A stretch of DNA of 64,000 nucleotides from Streptomyces sp. TLI_235 (GTDB lineage: Bacteria; Actinomycetota; Actinomycetes; Streptomycetales; Streptomycetaceae): contig NSGV01000001.1 of assembly GCA_002300355.1 (NCBI GenBank), forward strand, positions 4,526,001-4,590,000, read 5' to 3'. Positions 23,904-34,479 of the stretch are shown here, piece after piece. The stretch's first letter is position 1, and each line of letters starts with the position of its first letter. The translations under genes and the position numbers were made by a program. The notes under the pieces were generated by a model. The model ran no database searches and was not told the origin of the DNA. It worked only from the letters and a program-made list of their open reading frames with translations.

Positions 23904-24902
23904 GTGGGAGCGGCGACAGGGGCACTGCTGGGCTTGGCGATCGGCGACGCCATGGGACATCCCACCGAGTTCGACACCATGGCGGGCATCACCGCCGGCT
24001 GCCCCGAGTGGCGCCGGCTGCCGCTGCCCGACCCGGCCCGGGTCACCGACGACACCCAGATGACCCTCGCTCTCGGCCGGGCCCTGCGCACCGCCCTGGA
24101 GCGCGGCCCGCTCACCCCGCTGCGCCTGGAGCGGCCGCTGCGCGAGGAGTTCGTCGACTGGTGGCGCTCGCCGGAGAACACCCGCGCGCCCGGCCGGACG
24201 TGCATGCGCTCCTGTTGGCGGCTCAGCCAGGACGGCCTCCGCTGGCAGGAGGCGAGCGACACCGGCTCCAAGGGCTGCGGCGCCAACATGCGGGTCGCCC
24301 CGCTCGGCCTCGTCCGCGAACTGACCCCGGCCCAGCTCCACGGAGCCGCCCAGCTGCAGTCCGGCCTCACCCACGGCCACCCCACCGCGCTGGCCGCGAG
24401 CGTGCTCACCGCGTACACCGTCCGGCTGCTCGCCGACGGCGCCGCCCCCGCCGAACTGCCGCGCCTGCTGCGCGCGTACGCCACCGAGCACCGCACCTGC
24501 TACGACGAGTTCTGGCTCGGCGATCTCGCCGCACACGCCCAGGACCGCTCACCGCAGGAGTTCGTCACCCGCGGCTGGGACGAGTGCCTCTTCGTCCTCG
24601 ACCGGCTGGACGCGGCCCTCGCCCGGCCCTCCCTCGACACCGACCCGTGCGAGATCACCGGCGCCGGCTGGATCGCCGAGGAGGCCTTCGCCACCGGCCT
24701 GCTGTGCTTCCTGCTGCTGCCCGACGACCCGGTCGCCGCGGTGCGCCGGGCCGCCTTCTCCTCCGGCGACTCCGACTCCATCGCCTGCCTCACCGGCGCC
24801 TTCGCCGGCGCCCGGCACGGCGAGGCCGCCTGGCCCGCCGAGTGGGCCGGGCGGATCGAGTACCGCGACGAACTCCTCGCCCTCGGCGCACTCTGGGACT
24901 GA
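23904..24902 (+). CDS. ADP-ribosylglycohydrolase family protein (DraG-like) 1
   Basis: 332-residue all-helical DraG/ARH-type hydrolase, which uses two divalent metals to remove ADP-ribose from proteins or metabolites. Metal-binding motifs are present: VTDDTQMTL (Asp49, Asp50) near the N-terminus, SKGCGANMRVAP in the middle, and SSGDSDSIACLTGA (Asp289, Asp291). GTG 23904 has GGAGG upstream and lies 10 nt after the P450 stop. It is convergent with the TerF-type VWA gene, 7 nt apart. A second family member lies 0.7 kb further on. Confidence 0.94.
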   Translation: MGAATGALLGLAIGDAMGHPTEFDTMAGITAGCPEWRRLPLPDPARVTDDTQMTLALGRALRTALERGPLTPLRLERPLREEFVDWWRSPENTRAPGRTCMRSCWRLSQDGLRWQEASDTGSKGCGANMRVAPLGLVRELTPAQLHGAAQLQSGLTHGHPTALAASVLTAYTVRLLADGAAPAELPRLLRAYATEHRTCYDEFWLGDLAAHAQDRSPQEFVTRGWDECLFVLDRLDAALARPSLDTDPCEITGAGWIAEEAFATGLLCFLLLPDDPVAAVRRAAFSSGDSDSIACLTGAFAGARHGEAAWPAEWAGRIEYRDELLALGALWD

Positions 24903-24909
24903 CTCCTGC

Positions 24910-25629
24910 TCAGTCCGACACGATGCCCGCCGCCCGGGCCGCCGCCAGCCACTCGGGGAAGCCGTCCAGCAGCCGGTCGTACAGCTCGGCGTCCGGGACG
25001 GCCCCCGGGTCCCGGCCGGCCGGGAAGAAGCCCGCGTTGTCGACCGGCCGCGCGGCGGGGACGGGGAGCTCGTCCAGCCGGTGCAGGAAGGCGAACTCCT
25101 GGTCGGCCGGATCGCCGAAGCCCACGAACTGCCAGTAGATCGGCAGTTCGGCCGCCAGGCACAGCAGCTCCCGGGCCGCACCGCGCGCGGTCGGGCCGCC
25201 GTCCGTCTGGAACACCACCAGCGCCGGCACCCCGGCCCCGGACAGCTGGTGGTGCCGGACCACCGCCTTCATCGCCAGGTGGTAGTTGGTGCGGCCCATG
25301 TGTCCGAGCCCGGCGTGCAGTTCACCGATCCGGCCGTCGTGGTGGCCGAGCACGAGCTCGGCCACGCCGTCCACCTCGGTGGAGAAGAACACCACCGGCA
25401 CCCGCCCGTCCTCGTCCAGGTGCGCGGAGAGCGCCAGCACCTGCTCGGCGAACCGCTGCACCGCGCCGGACCGGTAGAACGGCCGCATCGACCCCGACCG
25501 GTCCAGCACCAGGTACACCGCGGCCCGCGCCCCGCCCAGCCCGGACTTCTCCAGGCTCACCCGCGCCGAGCCGTAGTGGCCGACCAGCCCGGGCGCCGCC
25601 GCCGCAACCTTCTCCAGGCTCAGGCCCAC
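24910..25629 (-). CDS. TerF-type VWA-domain protein
   Basis: 239 residues, a VWA domain of the TerF type: an N-terminal LSLEKVAAAAPGLVGHY helix, then VYLVLDRSGSMRPFY (MIDAS Asp43), VPVVFFSTEVD, GHMGRTNYHLAM, FQTDGGPT and the C-terminal VDNAGFFPAGRD. These features occur in VWA domains linked to tellurite-resistance and calcium-stress gene clusters. GTG 25629 is 4 nt after the stop of the upstream ADP-ribosylglycohydrolase, so the two are one transcript. No TerD-type domain is fused here. Confidence 0.9.
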   Translation of the reverse strand: MGLSLEKVAAAAPGLVGHYGSARVSLEKSGLGGARAAVYLVLDRSGSMRPFYRSGAVQRFAEQVLALSAHLDEDGRVPVVFFSTEVDGVAELVLGHHDGRIGELHAGLGHMGRTNYHLAMKAVVRHHQLSGAGVPALVVFQTDGGPTARGAARELLCLAAELPIYWQFVGFGDPADQEFAFLHRLDELPVPAARPVDNAGFFPAGRDPGAVPDAELYDRLLDGFPEWLAAARAAGIVSD

Positions 25630-25633
25630 CGGA

Positions 25634-26761
25634 TCAGTCCCTGGTCCGGAACCGCGACCGGCCCGCCGGCGGAACCGGGGGAGCGGCCGGCGCCGCAGGA
25701 GCGACGGGCACCGCGGCCGGCTCGGCGACGGGCTCCGGCAGCGGATAGCGGTCGCCCAGGGCGGACCGGTCGCCCTCCGCGAACGCCGCCACCAGGTCGT
25801 CCGCCACCCGCAGCACCACCTGCACGCCCTCCACCTCGGCGACCCAGTCCGCCGGCAGACCGGCGACGCCGTACATCGCGCCGACCAGATTGCCGCAGAC
25901 CGCGCCGGTGGAGTCGCTGTCCCCGGAGTGGTTCGCCGCCAGCACCAGCGCCTCGCGCGCGTCCGCACCGACCAGCGCCGCGTACACCGCCATCGCCAGG
26001 CACTCCTCGGCGATCCAGCCAAGCCCGACCTGCTCCACCCGCTCGGGGCACGCCGGACCGAGCCCGGCCACCCGGACCGCCCGCCGCAGCGCCGCCACCG
26101 TCTCCTCACTGCCCGGGTACGCCGCCGTCTGCTCCACGGTCTCCTCGACCGCCCGGCGCAGCTCCGCCCCGTGCGCCAGCCGCTCGACCAGCGCCGCGAA
26201 CGCGCCCGCCGCCAGATAGCCCGTCGGGTGCCCGTGCGTCAGCTGCGCGCAGTCCGCCGCCAGTTCGAAGGCCCGCCGGACACCCAGCCCGGCCAGCCCG
26301 AACGGCGCCGACCGCATCACCGTGCCGCAGCCCTTCGACTGCGCGTTCACCTCGCCGTGCCGGCCGTACGCCACCGCCGGCAGGTAGCCGTACCCGGCGA
26401 GCCCGCTCGTGCAGGCCGTCCCCGGCGCCCGCGAGGCGTACAGGAAGTCCTGCGCGAGCAGCCAGCCGTCGGGGTGGCGCTCCGGCCCCGGCAGCCGCTG
26501 GGTCAGCATCCAGCGCCGGTACGCCCGGTGGACGTCCTCCCGGGAGCCGCCGCGCAGCAGGCCCTCGGCGGTGAACAGCGTCATCTGGGTGTCGTCGGTG
26601 ACCTCGCCGCCCCGGCCGCCCGCGGCCGGCGACCGCAGCCCCTGCGGCCCGAAGCGGTCCCTGATGTCGTCCAGCCGCTGGAACTCCACCGGCCAGCCCA
26701 GCGCGTCGCCGAGCGCCCCGCCCACCAGCGAGCCGCGCACCCGGTCCCGGTACTCCGCCAC
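25634..26761 (-). CDS. ADP-ribosylglycohydrolase family protein (DraG-like) 2
   Basis: 375-residue DraG-like hydrolase. The N-terminus GSLVGGALGDALGWPVEF is followed by VTDDTQMTLF (Asp56, Asp57), QSKGCGTVMRSAPFGL and HSGDSDSTGAVCGN (Asp281, Asp283), so both metal sites look intact. The last 60 or so residues are a Pro/Ala-rich tail. GTG 26761 has GGAGGGGGAGAG immediately upstream. It is clearly diverged from the other copy, so it is not a recent duplication. Upstream of the TerF-type VWA gene in the same transcript. Confidence 0.94.
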   Translation of the reverse strand: MAEYRDRVRGSLVGGALGDALGWPVEFQRLDDIRDRFGPQGLRSPAAGGRGGEVTDDTQMTLFTAEGLLRGGSREDVHRAYRRWMLTQRLPGPERHPDGWLLAQDFLYASRAPGTACTSGLAGYGYLPAVAYGRHGEVNAQSKGCGTVMRSAPFGLAGLGVRRAFELAADCAQLTHGHPTGYLAAGAFAALVERLAHGAELRRAVEETVEQTAAYPGSEETVAALRRAVRVAGLGPACPERVEQVGLGWIAEECLAMAVYAALVGADAREALVLAANHSGDSDSTGAVCGNLVGAMYGVAGLPADWVAEVEGVQVVLRVADDLVAAFAEGDRSALGDRYPLPEPVAEPAAVPVAPAAPAAPPVPPAGRSRFRTRD

Positions 26762-26822
26762 ACTCTCCCCCTCCGTCGAACCTCGTGTCGGTCCCGTGTC
26801 GGAACCCGGGCCGGGACCCGCC

Positions 26823-28127
26823 TCAGCCCTCGATCGCCCCGGCGCGCCCGTCGAGCGCCGCACGGTCCGCGGCGGCCCGGCCGGCCGCCCAGCCCTCGCC
26901 GTCGCTCACCCGCACCCGCTGCGAGACCAGCTTCGGGAACATCCGTCCCACCGTGTCGTCCACCGCCTGCTCCCGGGCGGCCAGCACCGGCAGCAGGCGC
27001 TCGTCCGGCACCAGCTGCTCCGAGGTGCCGTCCTCGCGCAGGTGCCGGCCGGCCGCGGCCTCCGCCGTCGCCCGCTCGGTCGCCTCGGTGAGCCGCTCCC
27101 GGATCCGCGCAGCATAGGAGATCAGGAAGGACTGACGGAACGCCTTCGTCCGCGGCGCGCCGTCCTGGTGCCGGCGGCTGCCCGCCCGGCTCATCGCCGT
27201 CGTCGCCTGCACCAGCAGCGAGGTGTACAGCAGCTCCACCGCGTCCAGGTCGGCGTCGAAGCCGACCACCGTGCAGAACCCGAACTCCTTCGCCCACACC
27301 ACCCGGCACCGGTTGGCCGCCGCCACCGCGTCCAGCAGCATCGCCTTCGGGCTCTCGTACGGCTGGTCGACCCCGATCCGCAGCGCCGCCGGCGCGTCCT
27401 TCGCCGCGCCGCCCGCCGCCAGCAGCGCCTCGTCGATGGAGTGCTGTGCCATCAGCTGCTGGGCCTTGGCGGTCAGCGCCTCCGCCTCGTCCGGGTACTC
27501 GGTCGACTCGGCCTTCGCCAGCAGTGCCCGGATCCGCCCGAGCATCCGCGGCTCGCCCGCCGACCGCGCCCCGGACGGGGCAGCGGCCCGAGCGGCGCCC
27601 GGCCGCCCCGGCGTCGGCCCGACCGGCTCGACCGGCGGCAGCAGCGACCAGGCGCGCAGCAGCTCCAGCGCGGCCGTCGCCACCGCGAACCGGTCCAGCC
27701 GGTGCCGGCCGGCGAACTCCGGCAGGTACGCCTCGTCCGTCCCCCACCACACCTCGACCGCCAGCTCCCGCAGCTGTTCGTGCCAGCGCCGGTCCAGCGA
27801 GGCCGCCGGATGCCGTCGGCCCTCCGCCGCGATCAGGTCCACCGCGAGCGCCAGGTGCACCGGCCCCAGCTCGCGCCGGACCACCCGCGCCAGGTCGGCG
27901 GGCCGCCAGCCGGCCGTCCAGCACCGGCCGACCGCGCTCTCCGCGAACGCCAGCAGCGCCCGGCCGACCTCCGGCCACTGCTCGGCCGACGCGGCCAGCA
28001 GCGAGGCGCCGCCGTCCAGCGCGTACTCCAGCGTGCCGGCGGGCGCCGCCACGACCTGCTGCACCGCCCGGGCCAGCAGCCCTTCGACGGCGGACTCCTG
28101 CCCGCCCCTGCTGCTGCGCCTGCCCAC
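26823..28127 (-). CDS. DUF2786-domain protein
   Basis: 434 residues. The central DUF2786 segment is at about 195-236 (RIRALLAKAESTEYPDEAEA, then KAQQLMAQHSIDEALL). It is followed by a conserved helical domain (about 255-370) with VGFDADLDAVELLYTSLL and RTKAFRQSFLISYAARI. DUF2786 has no settled biochemical role that I know; the domain is often seen near Ter/stress genes. GTG 28127 has GGAAGAGG upstream. It is 61 nt upstream of the DraG-like gene on the same strand. A 13-bp tandem repeat lies just ahead of its start. Confidence 0.88.
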   Translation of the reverse strand: MGRRSSRGGQESAVEGLLARAVQQVVAAPAGTLEYALDGGASLLAASAEQWPEVGRALLAFAESAVGRCWTAGWRPADLARVVRRELGPVHLALAVDLIAAEGRRHPAASLDRRWHEQLRELAVEVWWGTDEAYLPEFAGRHRLDRFAVATAALELLRAWSLLPPVEPVGPTPGRPGAARAAAPSGARSAGEPRMLGRIRALLAKAESTEYPDEAEALTAKAQQLMAQHSIDEALLAAGGAAKDAPAALRIGVDQPYESPKAMLLDAVAAANRCRVVWAKEFGFCTVVGFDADLDAVELLYTSLLVQATTAMSRAGSRRHQDGAPRTKAFRQSFLISYAARIRERLTEATERATAEAAAGRHLREDGTSEQLVPDERLLPVLAAREQAVDDTVGRMFPKLVSQRVRVSDGEGWAAGRAAADRAALDGRAGAIEG

Positions 28128-28146
28128 GATGCCTCTTCCGTCCACG

Positions 28147-28184
28147 TCCGTCGGCGATGTCCGTCGACGATTTCCGTCGGCGAT
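28147..28184. repeat. Three tandem 13-bp repeats upstream of the DUF2786 gene
   Basis: The unit TCCGTCGGCGAT starts at 28147, 28160 and 28173 with a 13-bp period; the middle copy has one change (GTCGACGAT), which creates the palindrome CGTCGACG. The repeats lie 20-57 nt upstream of the minus-strand DUF2786 start codon and in the spacer shared with the divergent gene at 28372. They could be operator sites. Confidence 0.7.
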
Positions 28185-28371
28185 CGACCGCACCCGCCGT
28201 CCATGATGCCGGAGCGCCGACGGCGGCGGCCCGGCCCGCGGACGGGCCCGGGGCCACCGCGGAGTGAATCACGCAGTTCTCCGGCAACTACTCGGGACCG
28301 CCACTCGTCCTGCATTCTGTAGGGGCAGCACGCGCAGCCGATGCGCGACGGGGTGTCAGGGAGGTGGCCGC

Positions 28372-28929
28372 ATGGCCGTAGAGCCGTGGAGGCAGCCGCA
28401 GCAGCCGTTCGGGCCGCCGCCGCAGCCCTGGCAGCCGGCCCAGACCCCGCAGTCGGCGATGCGCGCCGCCCACGCGGACCGCGAGCGGACGGTGGACGTG
28501 CTGAAGGCCGCCTACGCCGAGGGCCGGCTGACGGCGGAGGAGTACTCGCAGCGCTTCGACGTCGCGCACCGTGCGCAGACGTACGGTCAGCTCGCCCAGC
28601 TGGTCGCCGACCTGCCGTCCGGGCCGATGGTGGCGCCGATGGGCGCGGCCGTGCCGGTCGTCCCGCCGACCTTCATGCCCCCGCCGGTGTACGCGCCGCC
28701 GCGTACCAACGGCATGGCGATCGCCTCGATGGTGCTGGGCCTGCTCTGTGTGCCGACCTTCGGCGCGCTGGGCATCCCGGCCGTGGTGACGGGGCACATC
28801 GCGAAGTCGCAGCTGCGCTCCGGCCGCGAGGAGGGCGACGGCATGGCGACCGCCGGCCTGGTGATCGGCTGGCTCTCGGTGGCCGGCTGGGCGATGATGA
28901 TGCTGCTGGCCGTGGTGTCCACCGCCTGA
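28372..28929 (+). CDS. DUF1707 and DUF4190 membrane protein
   Basis: 185 residues. A Pro/Gln-rich start is followed by a DUF1707 (SHOCT-like) helical domain at about 30-80 (VDVLKAAYAEGRLTAEEYSQRFD). A Pro-rich linker leads to two membrane segments at about 115-135 and 158-182 of the DUF4190 type (GMAIASMVLGLLCVP). ATG 28372 follows AGGGAGGT. Such proteins are common in actinomycetes; no biochemical function is known to me. It precedes the rpsL leader in the same orientation. Confidence 0.85.
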   Translation: MAVEPWRQPQQPFGPPPQPWQPAQTPQSAMRAAHADRERTVDVLKAAYAEGRLTAEEYSQRFDVAHRAQTYGQLAQLVADLPSGPMVAPMGAAVPVVPPTFMPPPVYAPPRTNGMAIASMVLGLLCVPTFGALGIPAVVTGHIAKSQLRSGREEGDGMATAGLVIGWLSVAGWAMMMLLAVVSTA

Positions 28930-29079
28930 CGCGGCGTGTCCGATTCGCCCCGAGGGGGGTCGGGACGCCGGGCGTGAGAAGTGGCGGCCGTCACGGATGT
29001 GTGGTACGACCTCCGGACGTTCCCGCACCGTTCAGGTGATCCCAGGCTCGCCCGGGTGAGCAGCGGCGTTGCATTTGTT

Positions 29080-29108
29080 TTGACCGCCGCCGATGCGCTA
29101 GGTACGCT
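29080..29108 (+). promoter_or_regulatory. Promoter of the str operon (rpsL)
   Basis: The -35 box TTGACC (29080-29085), 17-nt spacer and -10 box TACGCT (29103-29108) match the vegetative sigma consensus. They sit in a locally AT-richer patch (TTGCATTTGTTTTG). Predicted start of transcription is near 29115. Confidence 0.7.
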
Positions 29109-29255
29109 CTGATTCGTGCCTGGGGTGTCCCCGGGTCCTTGTGCGTGCCAGCAGACCGGCCGCCGTAGCAGAGCGCTGATCCCGCTCTCGCCGTGCGAGC
29201 GCCGTCGCTGTCCATCAGCTCATGGGATTCCGCGATTCCTCCGCCAGAGGGTTCA

Positions 29256-29280
29256 ACACGCCCGACCGCGTGGGTCGGAG
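29256..29280 (+). promoter_or_regulatory. Shared r-protein leader hairpin (rpsL copy)
   Basis: A 25-nt element beginning ACACGCCCGACC and ending GGTCGGAG; the stem is CCGACC/GGTCGG. It differs at one loop base from the element at 44370-44394 in the rpsJ leader. Confidence 0.65.
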
Positions 29281-29339
29281 CGTCGAGGGCGCCGCAGGTT
29301 AGTTTTACGCAGCCTTGGCACACAGAAAACGGAGAAACG

Positions 29340-29711
29340 GTGCCTACGATCCAGCAGCTGGTCCGAAAGGGCCGGCAGGACAAGGTCGAGAAGAACAAGA
29401 CGCCCGCTCTGAAGGGCTCGCCCCAGCGTCGCGGCGTTTGCACGCGTGTGTACACGACCACCCCGAAGAAGCCGAACTCGGCGCTTCGTAAGGTCGCCCG
29501 TGTGCGCCTCACCAGCGGGATCGAGGTCACCGCCTACATCCCGGGCGAGGGCCACAACCTGCAGGAGCACTCCATCGTGCTGGTCCGCGGTGGCCGTGTG
29601 AAGGACCTTCCTGGTGTCCGCTACAAGATCATCCGCGGCTCCCTTGACACCCAGGGTGTCAAGAACCGCAAGCAGGCCCGCAGCCGCTACGGCGCCAAGA
29701 AGGAGAAGTAA
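29340..29711 (+). CDS. rpsL: 30S ribosomal protein S12
   Basis: 123 residues, the standard S12 length. S12 lies at the decoding centre. The accuracy/streptomycin positions are wild type: TTTPKKPNSALRK around Lys43 and VKDLPGVRYK with Lys88. GTG 29340 follows GGAGAAAC. First gene of the str operon; rpsG follows 2 nt later. Confidence 0.98.
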   Translation: MPTIQQLVRKGRQDKVEKNKTPALKGSPQRRGVCTRVYTTTPKKPNSALRKVARVRLTSGIEVTAYIPGEGHNLQEHSIVLVRGGRVKDLPGVRYKIIRGSLDTQGVKNRKQARSRYGAKKEK

Positions 29712-29713
29712 GA

Positions 29714-30184
29714 ATGCCTCGTAAGGGCCCCGCCCCGAAGCGCCCGGTCATCATCGACCCGGTTTACGGCTCCCCGCTGGTGACCTCGCTGGTCAACAAG
29801 ATCCTGCTGCACGGCAAGCGCTCCACCGCCGAGCGGATCGTGTACGGCGCCCTCGAGGGCGTTCGCGAGAAGACCGGCGCCGACCCGGTGGTCGCGCTCA
29901 AGCGCGCCCTGGAGAACGTCAAGCCGACCCTCGAGGTCAAGTCCCGCCGCGTCGGTGGCGCGACCTACCAGGTCCCGGTCGAGGTCAAGCCCGGCCGTGC
30001 CAACACCCTGGCGCTGCGCTGGCTCGTCGGCTACTCCCGCGCCCGTCGCGAGAAGACCATGACCGAGCGTCTGCTCAACGAGATCCTCGACGCCAGCAAT
30101 GGCCTGGGCGCGTCCGTGAAGCGCCGCGAGGACACCCACAAGATGGCCGAGTCCAACAAGGCCTTCGCGCACTACCGCTGGTAG
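29714..30184 (+). CDS. rpsG: 30S ribosomal protein S7
   Basis: 156 residues, usual length. S7 nucleates assembly of the 30S head. MPRKGPAPKRPV start, GGATYQVPVEVKPGRANTLA core and the C-terminal HKMAESNKAFAHYRW are typical. The ribosome site is within the end of rpsL (AAGGAGAAG). Second gene of the str operon. Confidence 0.98.
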   Translation: MPRKGPAPKRPVIIDPVYGSPLVTSLVNKILLHGKRSTAERIVYGALEGVREKTGADPVVALKRALENVKPTLEVKSRRVGGATYQVPVEVKPGRANTLALRWLVGYSRARREKTMTERLLNEILDASNGLGASVKRREDTHKMAESNKAFAHYRW

Positions 30185-30223
30185 TCCGAACCCCGTCACT
30201 AGACAGAGAGAGAACGAGCCACC

Positions 30224-32329
<2,106 letters not shown>

Positions 32330-32360
32330 GGCCGGCACTGCCGGTCAACGGTTCGGCCCG

Positions 32361-32390
32361 TTATTCGGGACGAATCAGACCCCTTAGGCT
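32361..32390 (+). promoter_or_regulatory. Candidate tuf promoter
   Basis: -10 box TAGGCT (32385-32390) with a weak -35 TTATTC about 18 nt upstream, in the fusA-tuf spacer. The -35 match is poor, so this is tentative; the following 5' hairpin supports a transcript start here. Confidence 0.4.
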
Positions 32391-32402
32391 AGAAGGAGGT
32401 AA

Positions 32403-32433
32403 CCCGGGGCGAATCCCCACGGATTCCCCCGGG
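32403..32433 (+). promoter_or_regulatory. tuf leader hairpin
   Basis: Two stacked perfect stems: CCCGGGG/CCCCGGG (7 bp), a single bulged C, then GAATCC/GGATTC (6 bp) around a CCAC loop. It lies about 120 nt upstream of tuf and near the 5' end of a transcript from the candidate promoter. It may stabilise the mRNA or regulate it. Confidence 0.6.
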
Positions 32434-32552
32434 CCCTCCCGGCACCCCACCCCGCGGGACGGCATGGAGCGCTACCAGCGCCCCGTTCCCAATCCCGATC
32501 AAAGACCAACTGACGTCGTACGGCGTACAGAACTGTCCTCAGGAGGACTGCA

Positions 32553-33746
<1,194 letters not shown>

Positions 33747-33792
33747 CGATCTGACCCTGGTCCGTCGTAGACAGGCTCGCCGCAAGGCAAAC

Positions 33793-33842
33793 GGAAGGGC
33801 CCGCCCCCTCCGTCCGCGAGGACGGGGAGGGCGGGCCCTTCC
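33793..33842 (+). terminator. tuf terminator, also facing rfbC
   Basis: 50-nt hairpin: arms of 23 nt (GGAAGGGCCCGCCC... / ...GGGCGGGCCCTTCC) with one mismatch and one wobble around a GCGA loop. It lies between convergent tuf and rfbC and can serve both. Confidence 0.85.
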
Positions 33843-33888
33843 GCGTTGTCCGGGGCCGGCGGTGCACCACCGGCCCGCCGCGGCCGGC

Positions 33889-34479
33889 TCAGAGCCCGGC
33901 GGTGTACTCCGTGCACGCGTCGTACGAGGGGAGCAGGCCGCTCGCCAGCGCCTCGGCCAGCGAGGGTGCGGCGGCGTCCCGGGCGGAGAGCTGCGGCTGC
34001 TCGGCCGGCCACTCGATGCCCAGGTCCGGATCCAGCGGGTGCACCCCGTGCTCGCCGACCGGGTTGAACGTCTCCGAGCACAGGTACGAGAGCGTCGCGT
34101 CGTCGGTCAGCGCGCAGAAGCCGTGGCCCAGACCCTCCGGCACGTACACCGCGCGGCGGTCCGTGTCGTCCAGGCGGACGCCCTCCCAGCGGCCGAAGGT
34201 GGGGGAGCCGACCCGCAGGTCGACCACCACGTCCAGCACCGCGCCGCGCACACAGGTCACGTACTTGGCCTGGCCGGGCGGCACGTCCGCGAAGTGGATG
34301 CCGCGCACCACGCCCCGGGCGGACACCGAGAGGTTGCCCTGGGCGAGCCGGAGCGGGTGCCCGACGCGCTCGGCCAGCCGGTCGAAGCGGTACCACTCGG
34401 TGAACAGGCCGCGCCGGTCGCCGTGCAGCTGCGGGGTGATCTCGAAGGCCCCTTCGATCGTCAACTCGCGGAACTTCAC
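33889..34479 (-). CDS. rfbC: dTDP-4-dehydrorhamnose 3,5-epimerase
   Basis: 196 residues, cupin fold of the RmlC family; the third step of dTDP-L-rhamnose synthesis. The conserved FTEWYRFD, VRGIHFADVPPGQAKYV (catalytic His) and VPEGLGHGFCALTDDA segments are present. GTG 34479 overlaps the rfbA stop (GTGA), so the two are translationally coupled on the minus strand. Pathway genes rfbB and rfbD are divergent on the plus strand. Confidence 0.95.
   Translation of the reverse strand: MKFRELTIEGAFEITPQLHGDRRGLFTEWYRFDRLAERVGHPLRLAQGNLSVSARGVVRGIHFADVPPGQAKYVTCVRGAVLDVVVDLRVGSPTFGRWEGVRLDDTDRRAVYVPEGLGHGFCALTDDATLSYLCSETFNPVGEHGVHPLDPDLGIEWPAEQPQLSARDAAAPSLAEALASGLLPSYDACTEYTAGL

Larger units (their letters stand above)
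28930..29339 (+). other. 410-nt intergenic region and rpsL leader
   Basis: No gene was seen. It contains a good promoter (29080-29108), an approximately 225-nt untranslated leader, and a hairpin element at 29256-29280 that is nearly identical to one in the rpsJ leader. GGAGAAA just before GTG 29340 is the rpsL ribosome site. Confidence 0.75.

Noticed and set aside
12720..28371. Integrative element or genomic island with att sites
   Set aside because: No tRNA, integrase, transposase or flanking direct repeats were seen; base composition resembles the surroundings.
32385..32412. AGGAGGT followed by hairpin upstream of tuf as the ribosome site of a small upstream gene
   Set aside because: No start codon at proper distance with a credible short frame.
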